From Pseudoalteromonas sp. S2755 (lineage in GTDB: Bacteria; Pseudomonadota; Gammaproteobacteria; Enterobacterales; Alteromonadaceae), in assembly GCF_005886535.1 (NCBI RefSeq), contig NZ_PNDS01000054.1:1-48965 (forward strand): a stretch of 48,965 bases of DNA, written 5' to 3'. The position numbers and the translations under genes were made by a program. Position 1 is the stretch's first letter; the number at the start of each line of letters is the position of its first letter. Below, one piece after another: positions 37,281 through 44,796 of the stretch. The notes beneath the pieces were generated by a model. It was not told where the DNA came from and did no database searches. It saw only the letters and a program-made list of their open reading frames with translations.

Positions 37281-37495
37281 TAGCAGCTCATTCTGATCAA
37301 CTTATCAACGGCGTTTGACACGTTTTGAGACACCCCAAAACGCTGATCTTCAAACACATACATCTTTTTTCCAACGATACGCCCTTGGATCTCGCCGTTA
37401 TCCATTAAGCGTCTAATAGTTTCTAGCGACGGTGCGCTACCTTCTACAAATTCGCGCGATAACCAGTCGCGTACTTTCATTAATTTGGGGGTCAT
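37280..37495 (-). CDS. xis: Excisionase (Xis-like)
   Basis: The 71-aa protein resembles lambda Xis: an MKVRDWLSREF start like LTLQEWNARQ and the recognition region SLETIRRLMDNGEI, then a wing YVFEDQRF. Xis bends attachment-site DNA and directs integrase to excision. Its stop overlaps the integrase start, so they are translated together. The start follows GGAGTTGTT. Confidence 0.85.
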   Translation of the reverse strand: MTPKLMKVRDWLSREFVEGSAPSLETIRRLMDNGEIQGRIVGKKMYVFEDQRFGVSQNVSNAVDKLIRMSC

Positions 37496-37545
37496 AACAA
37501 CTCCAGTTTTTCCTAAAGCTTTATAAAGTCATTTTCAGTTTTGGG

Positions 37546-38127
37546 TCATGCTGCTTCACTTTTCTTTACTAAGTTCCGCTCAAGTGGGGCGGCAAAAACA
37601 GCAATAGGGCCGTCGTCGGCTTCATGAATCGAGAGCAAAAATGCGCCGGGCGTATTACAGGTTGGATGCCAGCTATTGATGTTGGTGTTGCCTTGTTTGT
37701 AGTAGCTTTCTTCCTGTTCTACCGTGCAACTGTTTTCAAACTTGTCTAAACATAAGCGAAAGCCACGTGATAGTGCATAGTTATGGATTTCAATAAAGGT
37801 ATTCCCGTCATCCCACATTGGCCAGTCAGGGTGAGACCAATACCCGTTTTCGTCCCGTTGTACTTCAACCGGCTTTAGCGGGTTGCTTGCTGGCAGGGCA
37901 TTTATTAATGCACTGGTGTCTACGTTATTTTCTAATGCAAACTGGCGAATAGCCGACTCCATTTTATGTGACATATTGGCTAGCTCATACATCGCGCTCA
38001 CCACCCAGCTGTGTGGCACAAATTGAGCTGCTTGTATTTCTGTTTTTGGTAAATAATCGTGTTCTTCTAACTGGCCTGCGCGCAGTGCAGCGTTGCTGAT
38101 AATCTCTTTAATCATATTAGGTGTCAT
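37546..38127 (-). CDS. Phage protein of unknown function
   Basis: The 193-aa protein includes a Trp/His-rich segment around 95-125 (YWSHPDWPMWDDGNTFIEIH) and SWHPTCNTPG near 150. The family is not recognised. GGAGAGC stands just upstream of the ATG and overlaps the stop region of the 47-aa gene before it, so it belongs to the leftward early operon. Confidence 0.7.
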   Translation of the reverse strand: MTPNMIKEIISNAALRAGQLEEHDYLPKTEIQAAQFVPHSWVVSAMYELANMSHKMESAIRQFALENNVDTSALINALPASNPLKPVEVQRDENGYWSHPDWPMWDDGNTFIEIHNYALSRGFRLCLDKFENSCTVEQEESYYKQGNTNINSWHPTCNTPGAFLLSIHEADDGPIAVFAAPLERNLVKKSEAA

Positions 38128-38137
38128 CGTTGCTCTC

Positions 38138-38281
38138 CTACCAAGGTTTTAGTCCAAGCGCTATTCGCTGCTTGTTCCATTTGGCTACTAAACTCGTAGC
38201 CTCTCGTTTGTCACTGGCGTCAGGCTTATCTTTGCCCTTGTACCACGCCAATTGCAGTGCGGTGGCGGTAATAATGTCCAT
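38138..38281 (-). CDS. Small phage protein, 47 aa
   Basis: A short ORF encodes MDIITATALQLAWYKGKDKP, then ...WNKQRIALGLKPW. Its stop codon TAG runs straight into the GGAGAGC ribosome binding site of the next gene, a typical operon join, and the composition is protein-like. It resembles short phage ORFs of unknown function. Confidence 0.6.
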   Translation of the reverse strand: MDIITATALQLAWYKGKDKPDASDKREATSLVAKWNKQRIALGLKPW

Positions 38282-38298
38282 GTTTGTGCATGCTTTAT

Positions 38299-39054
38299 TT
38301 ACCAATCACACCCAGAAGTTTCATAGTCGTGAGCATAAATACCTTTATCTAGTACTATTTGACCTTTCATTGCATAGACGTTGAATAGCGCTTTTTCGAA
38401 GTTATATAAGCGTCCAATCGATAATTGATTTTTTGGATTATCCCCAGAAATACGTATGCCTAAAATTTCATAATTTCCGGTTTCTTCGCATTTAGATAGG
38501 TGCAGGTCGTATTCACATTCAGACGAAGATTTATCTGCTTCTTTATCGATGTACACCTTGAGAGATGAAAATGAGTTACCTGATGACCATGATGGTTCTT
38601 CAATAATTAGTGTTATTTCGCCTTCGTACTCTTCGTCAGTACTTTTTATTACTCGTTCCAAAAACCATGAAAGAGTCACAGTTTCAGGAAGCTCACTTGT
38701 TATTTCTGCTAGTTCCTGTTCTAACAAAGTAGAGAGGCGTTCGTCATAGAACTTTTGAGCCGCTGCTTTTAGTCGATTAGCTACAAAATTGTGGTAAGTC
38801 GGTAAGTCATCTAAATCTTTTAGACAGGGCATAATAGCGTTGGTAAATTGCTTTTTTATCTCCTTACCAAACTCACTGTAGCTTCTAAATACATCCTTAG
38901 CGGTGTCTTCAATTAGGTTATCCACTTGAGTTGCGATTGCTTTTTCAAGTGCTCCCGCCTGAATTCTCTCGCTCAGTACGTTCGTTAGCATCTGTTGAGC
39001 TGAGACTTCAGCGCTATTCATTGATGGAGTAAACTCTTGTGTTTCTTGCGTCAT
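38299..39054 (-). CDS. Phage protein of unknown function
   Basis: This 251-aa acidic protein has a long helical N-terminal half (about 15-125, probably partly coiled) and a beta-rich C-terminal half with ITLIIEEPSWSSGNSFSSLK. AAGGAAC precedes the ATG. No domain is recognised. It belongs to the leftward early operon. Confidence 0.7.
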   Translation of the reverse strand: MTQETQEFTPSMNSAEVSAQQMLTNVLSERIQAGALEKAIATQVDNLIEDTAKDVFRSYSEFGKEIKKQFTNAIMPCLKDLDDLPTYHNFVANRLKAAAQKFYDERLSTLLEQELAEITSELPETVTLSWFLERVIKSTDEEYEGEITLIIEEPSWSSGNSFSSLKVYIDKEADKSSSECEYDLHLSKCEETGNYEILGIRISGDNPKNQLSIGRLYNFEKALFNVYAMKGQIVLDKGIYAHDYETSGCDW

Positions 39055-39137
39055 TGTATTGTTCCTTAAAAGTTAAAAGAGGTGTGCCCTTGTGGGGGCA
39101 CGTCTCTGGTGCTACATGGAGAAATAGTTACCGCTTT

Positions 39138-39479
39138 TTACTCTGCTAACCTGTGCAGCAGCGTAGATATAAATCCTGTTCTTGAGGTTGGTGTTGGTTG
39201 TGCTTCTATTTGCTCTTGTTCGGAGTATTGATCGCACAACATTTGTATTTGTTCGTTAACCTCATTTAGCTCTTTAAGTGCTTCTGCTTTATCGATATGG
39301 ATGTTCTTGTTGAGCAGTGTTTTGGTCTTGCTTACACCAGAAAAGTCTGGGTCTAGATACACCATTACCCCTACCATTTGCATCGTCGGATACGTGTTAA
39401 TGCACACATGCACCCGCGGGTGAGGTGTTATGCCTAATGTTATCAATTGTAAAATGGCGCGTTTAATTTCTGTTTCCAT
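39138..39479 (-). CDS. Phage protein of unknown function
   Basis: The ATG at 39479 has AAGGAT about 8 nt upstream (113 aa); a TTG three codons earlier is less likely. The N-terminal half is compact alpha/beta (HPRVHVCINTYPTMQMVGVM) and the C-terminal half is helical with QYSEQEQIEAQ. It is likely the first gene of the leftward integrase operon. Confidence 0.65.
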   Translation of the reverse strand: METEIKRAILQLITLGITPHPRVHVCINTYPTMQMVGVMVYLDPDFSGVSKTKTLLNKNIHIDKAEALKELNEVNEQIQMLCDQYSEQEQIEAQPTPTSRTGFISTLLHRLAE

Positions 39480-39666
39480 GCTGTACAATCCTTAGTTGCT
39501 AAAAGCATTAGCTTTAGTTATTTGGAATACATAATGTAATCTATCTTGTAATAAGATTACGATCGTGATTGCAATTAGTCAATTATTTGGTTATTTTATT
39601 TCTCGTTGTAATCATTGTTGATTGCACTGTGTATGCGTTTTGATGTGAATTACATTGGAGTTATGC

Positions 39667-39831
39667 ATGAAATTTTACGGTTTAAAAAATAAATCTCTGA
39701 CCAGGGAGTTGAGTACTAATATGGCCTTAAAGGTTACTGGGGGTACAAATGGTGGAGGAATAGAGCCACCTGCGCATAAAGCTGCTGAAGAGGGTGCTAC
39801 TAAAAAAAGCACTATAGCCATAAAAGGATAA
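39667..39831 (+). CDS. Double-glycine-leader peptide (bacteriocin/RiPP-like precursor)
   Basis: The 54-aa ORF has a good ribosome binding site (TTGGAG, 8 nt). The N-terminus carries a double-Gly leader: KSLTREL, then LSTNMALKVTGG with L-12, S-11, V-4, G-2 and G-1, as in class II bacteriocins and C39-processed peptides. Cleavage after G26 would leave a 28-residue Gly/Lys-rich core with no Cys. The stop codon lies 4 nt before a membrane-protein gene, then a second one and an HTH regulator. No C39 ABC exporter is in the window. It is a candidate secreted toxin, signal or RiPP carried by the prophage. Confidence 0.6.
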   Translation: MKFYGLKNKSLTRELSTNMALKVTGGTNGGGIEPPAHKAAEEGATKKSTIAIKG

Positions 39832-39835
39832 ATAA

Positions 39836-40327
39836 ATGTTTTCGTCTTTCCAGCTAGAATTGCATGAACTTTCTAAGCACGTTATTTTGGCTTATCTATT
39901 CCTTTGGGGATTATATGTAGTACTTTATCGAAGAATTGATAGCATTAGTTTGACATTAACTTTCGCGCTATTTGCGTCGTTAGTTATGCACACCTTGACC
40001 CCTTATCTCTATTCGATTGCTAGTAATGGAGGTAACACGATAGGTATTGCTTTATGGTATTTAACCTTTTGTTTTATCAACATCATTCTTATTTTTTCGG
40101 TAAGAAAAGCCCATGGGATTTTCAAGTTGAAAATGGATAAACTGGCTGTGGCGATACCAGCGTGTTTTTTGGTAGCAACGTTTATTCAGTTGGGAAGACT
40201 TTTCGACAGACTGTTATTTAATACCGGTTTCATAGCAGACTTGTATGTTTATGGAATCCAAATTGTTAACCTTTTGTTGATAGTTGTATTTGCATTGTGT
40301 ATATTCCGTGGAAAGCATATCACTTAA
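39836..40327 (+). CDS. Five-TM membrane protein of the peptide cassette
   Basis: The 163-aa protein has five hydrophobic segments (about 15-33, 38-62, 70-92, 103-122 and 133-155) and no recognised motif. It starts 4 nt after the double-Gly peptide stop, implying coupling. Self-immunity or a membrane receptor/exporter for the peptide are the natural guesses, but only linkage supports them. A+T-rich, unlike the integrase operon. Confidence 0.7.
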   Translation: MFSSFQLELHELSKHVILAYLFLWGLYVVLYRRIDSISLTLTFALFASLVMHTLTPYLYSIASNGGNTIGIALWYLTFCFINIILIFSVRKAHGIFKLKMDKLAVAIPACFLVATFIQLGRLFDRLLFNTGFIADLYVYGIQIVNLLLIVVFALCIFRGKHIT

Positions 40328-40347
40328 CAGTGTATAAGGGAGGTTAT

Positions 40348-40605
40348 ATGGATCTGTTTAGTGTTGTAGTGATTTTAATGGGATTACTTACATTACTACT
40401 TTCAGTTAACGAATTTCGTTTACTGGTTTTACAACAAAAAATTAGCTCTCAACAACCTGACTTCACAAATGTCCTTAATATCGAAGTGTACTTGGCTACC
40501 AAATCATTAGGTATTACAACTAAGCTTGTTCAACATAGCACCTTGGCTCAGCAGGCCATTTTATTGAGACATCGAGATGAGCTAATTGAGCGGAGAGGTT
40601 CGTAA
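40348..40605 (+). CDS. Single-TM small protein of the peptide cassette
   Basis: The ATG at 40348 follows a strong AAGGGAGG (85 aa). One N-terminal TM helix (about 3-22) is followed by a cytoplasmic helical tail ending HRDELIERRGS. It follows the five-TM protein gene by 20 nt. It may be an immunity-type protein or a membrane anchor; no family is recognised. Confidence 0.65.
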   Translation: MDLFSVVVILMGLLTLLLSVNEFRLLVLQQKISSQQPDFTNVLNIEVYLATKSLGITTKLVQHSTLAQQAILLRHRDELIERRGS

Positions 40606-40653
40606 TTTCTGCCTAGATTTTACCCTCTATAAGTAGAAAGGAAGTAATTCTGA

Positions 40654-41097
40654 ATGAAAGCTAATTGGGCCAGAGCAGCCAGTGCGCTCATGCGAATTAA
40701 AGGTGTAAAACAGAAGGATCTCGTGTCGCTTTTTGGTGTAAAAACTCAAGGTGGTGTTAGTCACTACTTTAATGGTAGATACAGTATAACGGACGAACAA
40801 TTAAGAAAATTAGCTATATTTTTGGGAGTAGATGAAAATTATTTCACTATCGTTAATTTATCTGATACTTCTTCTGTTTTAGACACAGATATTTTGGAAG
40901 AGTCACTTCTTATTCTGTCCAGATTTGCAGGTATAGACGACGAACAAAAGAAGCTGTTTTTCTCTATTTTTAATCAGTTAACAGGTGAGCGTCTTGTAGA
41001 AGTTTATGGTTCTTTACTTCAAGCGAAGGTACAGAAAGAAGAACTGCTGTTGGCTACAGCTGTTAAACTTACAACGCCATTGCAAAGTAACAGTTAA
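40654..41097 (+). CDS. HTH regulator, paralogue of the prophage repressor
   Basis: The 147-aa protein has an N-terminal HTH (residues about 5-60; QKDLVSLFGVKTQGGVSHYF and the ITDEQLRKLA helix). It is clearly homologous to the facing protein at 41099-41533, with NWA..A..LM, QKDL, VSHYF.GR.SI and EQL.KLA.LGV shared, and similar C-terminal helices ending VYG.LL.A. It is the last gene after the peptide cassette. It may control the cassette or interfere with the repressor. Confidence 0.78.
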   Translation: MKANWARAASALMRIKGVKQKDLVSLFGVKTQGGVSHYFNGRYSITDEQLRKLAIFLGVDENYFTIVNLSDTSSVLDTDILEESLLILSRFAGIDDEQKKLFFSIFNQLTGERLVEVYGSLLQAKVQKEELLLATAVKLTTPLQSNS

Positions 41098-41114
41098 GCT
41101 ATCTGTTACTTTGC
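41082..41114. terminator. Shared bidirectional terminator inside both HTH genes
   Basis: GCAAAGTAACAG (41082-41093) pairs perfectly with CTGTTACTTTGC (41103-41114) over a 9-nt loop. The stem encodes the last residues of both convergent HTH proteins, and the loop holds both stop codons. GCTTTT follows on the plus strand. Confidence 0.75.
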
Positions 41115-41533
41115 GCTTTTAACCTATCAGATGCATCTTGGATCACTTTATCCCTTTGAAGATTTGCCTCAAGTAACACATCGTAAACCTCTGAGATTCT
41201 ATCTAACCCAAGGCTTTCTAAAGTTTCAAAAAAAGTCACAATCTTGGTGTCGGGTAGTTTATCAATTCTAACAAGTGTCTGTAATGTATCAACTAAAGTC
41301 TGCACATGGAGTTTACCATAGCTAACTTCTTCATTAAGTAGCTTACTTACTGGCACCCCTAATCTATTAGCTAACTTTGATAGTTGCTCAGATGAAATAC
41401 TATTCCTACCACTAAAGTAGTGACTCACAGCACTAGTACTATTAACGTTAAAAACTTCAAGCAAATCTTTTTGATAAACCTTTTGTTCTTTCATCAATTC
41501 ATTGGCAACAGAAACCCAGTTTGGCGTGCTCAT
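41099..41533 (-). CDS. HTH prophage repressor (CI-like position)
   Basis: The 144-aa protein has an XRE-like HTH (QKDLLEVFNVNSTSAVSHYF) and a helical C-terminal part, with no LexA-type peptidase domain. It is divergent from a Cro-like gene across a 180-nt operator region, the layout of lambdoid immunity regions, so I infer lysogeny repressor. Lack of a cleavage domain means SOS control must act by another route, e.g. an antirepressor. Confidence 0.78.
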   Translation of the reverse strand: MSTPNWVSVANELMKEQKVYQKDLLEVFNVNSTSAVSHYFSGRNSISSEQLSKLANRLGVPVSKLLNEEVSYGKLHVQTLVDTLQTLVRIDKLPDTKIVTFFETLESLGLDRISEVYDVLLEANLQRDKVIQDASDRLKAQSNR

Positions 41534-41635
41534 AAAAACTCTTTTTGTTCAAAAGGGGTGAAAGAATAGTACATGTAAAGTCGTGTGTATTCAATCTTGT
41601 AGATATGAAGTGATCTTATAAATGATCTTGGGAAG

Positions 41636-41663
41636 TTGACTTACAAGAATTAGTGTATAATAT
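41636..41663 (+). promoter_or_regulatory. Rightward early promoter (pR-like)
   Basis: TTGACT (41636-41641) and TAATAT (41658-41663) are spaced 16 nt and lie 51 nt before the Cro-like gene. Around them, CTTGTA (41596) and TACAAG (41642) are inverted and GATCTT occurs twice (41612, 41624), suggesting operators for the repressor and Cro. Confidence 0.6.
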
Positions 41664-41713
41664 ACATTTTAAGTTACATAATGTGTATTTCATTGTTGTA
41701 TCATTGGGGGCTT

Positions 41714-42076
41714 ATGAAACTACTTAATTGGATTGTGGACGAAAAGCATTACGAGATGCTCAGTATAAAGTTAGGTAAATCGGTCCACACAGTCAGGAGT
41801 TACGCTTATGGTCACAGACGTGTACCTGAAAATGTAGGTTTAGAAATTACAAACATAACTAGTGGGGCTGTTACTCAAGTTGATCTTGATGATGCATATA
41901 TCGAATTCCAAAACCGTAGCACACAGTTCTCCTTATGCTACAAACGCGGATTGCGTTTGTTCCAACCTGTTTGCTCTGTAAGCACTTCAGCAAGCGTTAG
42001 CGAAAAAAAGGCTTTTATTGAATGCATTGCTCAAGAGCTAGGTGTAGCAGAGGGTTGTAATCATCCTACAGGCTGA
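41714..42076 (+). CDS. Cro-like regulator
   Basis: The ATG at 41714 has GGGGG just upstream (120 aa). Residues 10-45 form a small HTH (HYEMLSIKLGKSVHTVRSYA, then RRVPENVGLEI) like Cro/YdaS-type phage proteins. It is divergent to the repressor and is the first rightward gene. An ATG at 41681 is possible but lacks a ribosome binding site. Confidence 0.7.
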   Translation: MKLLNWIVDEKHYEMLSIKLGKSVHTVRSYAYGHRRVPENVGLEITNITSGAVTQVDLDDAYIEFQNRSTQFSLCYKRGLRLFQPVCSVSTSASVSEKKAFIECIAQELGVAEGCNHPTG

Positions 42077-42114
42077 TTACCTATATAAAACCCACATAGA
42101 AGCATGTAATTCCG

Positions 42115-42378
42115 TTATTCGGTGATTTCGGCCCCAAGTATATCGAGCAGTGCTTCTGTTTTCATCGAAGCGACTTGAGCTTGAGGAAGCTTATGTTTTT
42201 GCACGATGTAGTGCTGGATGGCTTCAAACCATCCGTCAAGGCGATAGCTAGCGTAGTCGTCCTGTTCTACTAGTTTTTTGCCGAACATATAAAGGCTGAA
42301 CTCAGCGGCGGCACGAGCTTTAAGTGAATTGGGGTTTGGTTGGGAGTTTGTACGATTAGGGTGTGAGTATTGAGTCAT
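42115..42378 (-). CDS. Small phage protein of unknown function
   Basis: The 87-aa protein is helical (FSLYMFGKKLVEQDDYASYR, then WFEAIQHYIVQKH) and starts after AAGGAATTG. The family is not recognised. It lies convergent to the Cro-like gene on the opposite strand, an odd placement in a lambdoid early region. Confidence 0.6.
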   Translation of the reverse strand: MTQYSHPNRTNSQPNPNSLKARAAAEFSLYMFGKKLVEQDDYASYRLDGWFEAIQHYIVQKHKLPQAQVASMKTEALLDILGAEITE

Positions 42379-42474
42379 TAAACAATTCCTTTTTGTTGAT
42401 GTCCTTTACGTATTAAGCATAGCAGAGAGATTCGGATTTTTGTAAACGGTTAAGTTAATGAAATTGGAGGAGTG

Positions 42475-42741
42475 ATGACAGATTTTGCAAGCCATGTGAT
42501 TGACCAACTTAATTTAAAAGATAGTGGAGCAAATAGCGTTGGAACAATCACTTATATAAGTGATGGTCAACAAGTAACAACGGCTTTAATGCAATATGAA
42601 CTCGACTTTATTTTTAAGAAAAGACAAGAGATTAAAAATGCGCTGCAGAGCTTTGAGGCAAAAGCGGCACTGTGCAAAAGCCAAGCTGAATTGCTTGGCA
42701 ATGTTGAGCGCACTATTGAGCCAACTAGCTGTCGCGACTAA
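42475..42741 (+). CDS. Small phage protein of unknown function
   Basis: The ATG at 42475 follows GGAGG closely (88 aa). The C-terminal half is a likely coiled coil (FKKRQEIKNALQSFEAKAAL). It overlaps the convergent gene at 42725 by 17 nt. No family is recognised. Confidence 0.6.
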   Translation: MTDFASHVIDQLNLKDSGANSVGTITYISDGQQVTTALMQYELDFIFKKRQEIKNALQSFEAKAALCKSQAELLGNVERTIEPTSCRD

Positions 42742-43180
42742 ATAGTTTTGATGCAAAGTTAGGTGCTTTGAATGATTCTTGTTCCTTATTAATGAGGAAC
42801 ACTTCGTCGTTATCTTGCCTAAGCACGTGCTGTGCGTTTGATGGAGATAGCATGAATTTGTGATTAATTGCATCGAGTCCTTTTTCGGTTATTGAGTAGT
42901 TTAATAAGACTGTTGGAATTGAAGTGAAGTCCAAAGAGGCATGTTTAAGACAAATGTAGTTTTCCTGATGAAGCCATTCAAGGGTGGGCTCAAGCACGTT
43001 TATAGCAGTATCGACAGCATGATCAAATGAGTATTTGCTGAATGCCGTCCAAAACTTAGAGTTGTTGTTTATGTATACATCGAGAGGAAACTGCTCTGCT
43101 GCATGGTGGAGAATAAATGTAGAAAATGCGGTAAATGCATATTCATGGTCTTCTTTTTGGATATTTTGCATGTGGTTCAT
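42725..43180 (-). CDS. Phage protein with winged-helix-like C-terminal part
   Basis: The ATG at 43180 has AAGGA 7 nt upstream (151 aa); longer readings lack a ribosome binding site. The segment LEWLHQENYICLKH...YSITEKGLDAI looks like a winged helix (helix, wing, T-E-x-G-L), and a similar block occurs in the protein at 44210. It may regulate or modify early replication. The family is not recognised. Confidence 0.65.
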   Translation of the reverse strand: MNHMQNIQKEDHEYAFTAFSTFILHHAAEQFPLDVYINNNSKFWTAFSKYSFDHAVDTAINVLEPTLEWLHQENYICLKHASLDFTSIPTVLLNYSITEKGLDAINHKFMLSPSNAQHVLRQDNDEVFLINKEQESFKAPNFASKLFSRDS

Positions 43181-43294
43181 GGTTAGTCCTTTTCGTTTGT
43201 TGATGTTGTTTGTTCGCACTTGCAGATTAGCAGACGTAAGGGGTTTTTTAAATGCACATGTTAGCCGGTTTACTAAATGAGATGAGGGTTGCAA

Positions 43295-43900
43295 GTGGCT
43301 GTTAGCAATAAAGAAATTGTAGTGATAGATACCGAAACACTAGATACATCGCCAAGTGCGGTGGTGTTAACTGTGTCTGCTGTGCGGGTATCTTTGGATA
43401 CTGGTTTGAGCCTGCCTGTTAATGACGGTGTGCTCAATGAGGTTGGTGAAAACATTCTGCATGTTATGCCAAATGTGACTGAGCAGCTGCTTAGTGGGCG
43501 GACGACATCAGCCGGGACTATTGCTTGGTGGAATGGCCAGAGCAATCAAGCAAAACAAAGTGTTTTAAGTGGTAGCACTATGTTACTTGCAGATGCGCTG
43601 GCTTTACTTACGGCATTTATTGGAGACGCCCAAGTGTTTTGCCGTGGTACTGATTTTGATCCGCCTATTCTTGCGAGTTTATATAAAAGCGCGGGTTTAA
43701 AAGCGCCATGGAAGTATAACCAGGTTCGCGACGTTAGAACGTTTATTGATGCGCTCAGTGGTGGCACTAAGGGCTACCTAGAAAATTGGGAGCAGCCTAG
43801 TTGGTTGGTGCCTCATCACTCTTTACACGATTGCATTAGAGATGCAATGCAGATGGTGGAAGTGAGTAAGGGGCAATGTGTAACTGTACCAATGGATTAA
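43295..43900 (+). CDS. Phage 3'-5' exonuclease (Rv2179c-like, DEDDh)
   Basis: The GTG at 43295 has GAGGG 6 nt upstream (201 aa). The DEDDh set is visible: DTETLD near residue 12 (D, E), FCRGTDFDPPIL in the middle and HHSLHDCIRDA near the end. WWNGQSNQAK is typical of the Rv2179c-like 3'-5' exoribonuclease family common in phages. It may trim RNA or DNA during replication or counter host defence. A small gene follows 28 nt later. Confidence 0.85.
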   Translation: MAVSNKEIVVIDTETLDTSPSAVVLTVSAVRVSLDTGLSLPVNDGVLNEVGENILHVMPNVTEQLLSGRTTSAGTIAWWNGQSNQAKQSVLSGSTMLLADALALLTAFIGDAQVFCRGTDFDPPILASLYKSAGLKAPWKYNQVRDVRTFIDALSGGTKGYLENWEQPSWLVPHHSLHDCIRDAMQMVEVSKGQCVTVPMD

Positions 43901-43928
43901 GTAATTGATACATATAGGAGGAAGGGGT

Positions 43929-44213
43929 ATGCACCCTAATAATTTTACGGTTACGGCTGTTACAGATGAGGGCGAAACGGTGACGGCGCCATTGGTCTGT
44001 GTGGATTTTAGCTCTTTAAACCATGAAACGGAGTTGGTGAAAGTGGATATGCCGGATAAAAGCATCCGGTGGGTTGCTTGGGAAACAGTGAGAGTTAAGG
44101 GCCAAATTCCATTTGAGGACGAGGCGCAATTAAAGTTGATGGGTACGCAAATTGCGCTGCTTGAAAGTAAACGTGCAGCGCATTTGAAGCGTTTGGGCAT
44201 TGTGGGTGTTTAG
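43929..44213 (+). CDS. Small phage protein of unknown function
   Basis: The ATG at 43929 follows AGGAGGAAGGGG (94 aa). The first half is beta-rich (NNFTVTAVTDEGETVTAPLV) and the C-terminal half is a helix rich in Lys and Leu. It overlaps the convergent gene at 44210 by 4 nt. Confidence 0.65.
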   Translation: MHPNNFTVTAVTDEGETVTAPLVCVDFSSLNHETELVKVDMPDKSIRWVAWETVRVKGQIPFEDEAQLKLMGTQIALLESKRAAHLKRLGIVGV

Positions 44214-44515
44214 AGATTTAGGTTTACAGGCTGAGCGTCTCGTTTGAATTTTAAATTATACCCTAGTCTCTGTAGGCCAGCTTCGGTAAGCACAATGCAG
44301 GCGCTGTCTACTTTGCTTTGACGAACAAAGCTCTCTTCAAAGAAAAAGTTTACTACTTCTTTAAGAGTGTTTCTTTCGTGGTCTTCGATTTGTTGGCTTG
44401 GTTCAGTTTGGTGCACGTTTTCGTAACTTGGGTGTATACCGTTAGGAAATTTATCAACGAGAAGTTTTGAAAGTGGTTTTGCATGTTTTTTAAATAGTTC
44501 GTCAAATTGTGGCAT
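44210..44515 (-). CDS. Phage protein with winged-helix-like fold
   Basis: The ATG at 44515 has GGAGG 7 nt upstream (101 aa). The C-terminal part NTLKEVVNFFFEESFVRQSK, then VLTEAGLQRLGY, resembles the helix-wing pattern of the protein at 42725. Both lie on the minus strand among rightward genes, each convergent to a small gene. Confidence 0.65.
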   Translation of the reverse strand: MPQFDELFKKHAKPLSKLLVDKFPNGIHPSYENVHQTEPSQQIEDHERNTLKEVVNFFFEESFVRQSKVDSACIVLTEAGLQRLGYNLKFKRDAQPVNLNL

Positions 44516-44577
44516 GAGTATTCCTCCGTGTTGCGGAGTTTTAATAGTAGTCAATATTTTCGATTGAGGAGAAAGCG

Positions 44578-44685
44578 ATGTTTGAAAATTTATATGAGCG
44601 TTACCCAGGGCATATGCCGGGTAAAAACAAGCCGCAGGCGACACCGCCTGTAAGTAAAGAAGAAAAGCCTACCCCAAAGGGGTAG
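44578..44685 (+). CDS. Tiny phage protein, 35 aa
   Basis: A short ORF with a strong ribosome binding site (GAGGAGAAAGCG before ATG) encodes MFENLYERYPGHMPGKNKPQ and a Lys/Pro-rich tail ending PTPKG. Its last codons and stop form one arm of a hairpin. The function is unknown. Confidence 0.6.
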   Translation: MFENLYERYPGHMPGKNKPQATPPVSKEEKPTPKG

Positions 44686-44687
44686 GC
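44667..44687 (+). terminator. Hairpin over the 35-aa gene stop codon
   Basis: GCCTACCCC (44667-44675) and GGGGTAGGC (44679-44687) form a 9-bp perfect stem with an AAA loop that includes the stop codon. The downstream run CGACAAACAAAAA is A-rich, not T-rich, so it may be an RNA-stability or processing element rather than a terminator. Confidence 0.5.
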
Positions 44688-44698
44688 CGACAAACAAA

Positions 44699-44738
44699 AA
44701 CCCGCAATCTGAACTTTGGCGAGCCGGATTTGCGGGTT
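44699..44738. terminator. Second hairpin upstream of the replication gene
   Basis: AACCCGCAA (44699-44707) pairs with TTGCGGGTT (44730-44738) around a 22-nt loop; TAAG follows. With the hairpin at 44667 it forms a tandem structure 60 nt before the replication gene. It could be an antitermination or attenuation site. Confidence 0.5.
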
Positions 44739-44796
44739 TAAGTATGACGGAGGTTAGTATGACATGTTTGGTTGATTTAGCAACAGGAGTGGCGTG

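Noticed and set aside
39667..41533. Arbitrium-like peptide communication (AimP/AimR)
   Set aside because: The HTH proteins lack TPR repeats and the peptide has a double-Gly leader rather than a Sec signal; nothing specific supports arbitrium.
42057..42080. Hairpin GTAATCA/TGATTAC at the Cro-like gene end
   Set aside because: A 7-bp A+T-rich stem with no T-tract is too weak to call a terminator.
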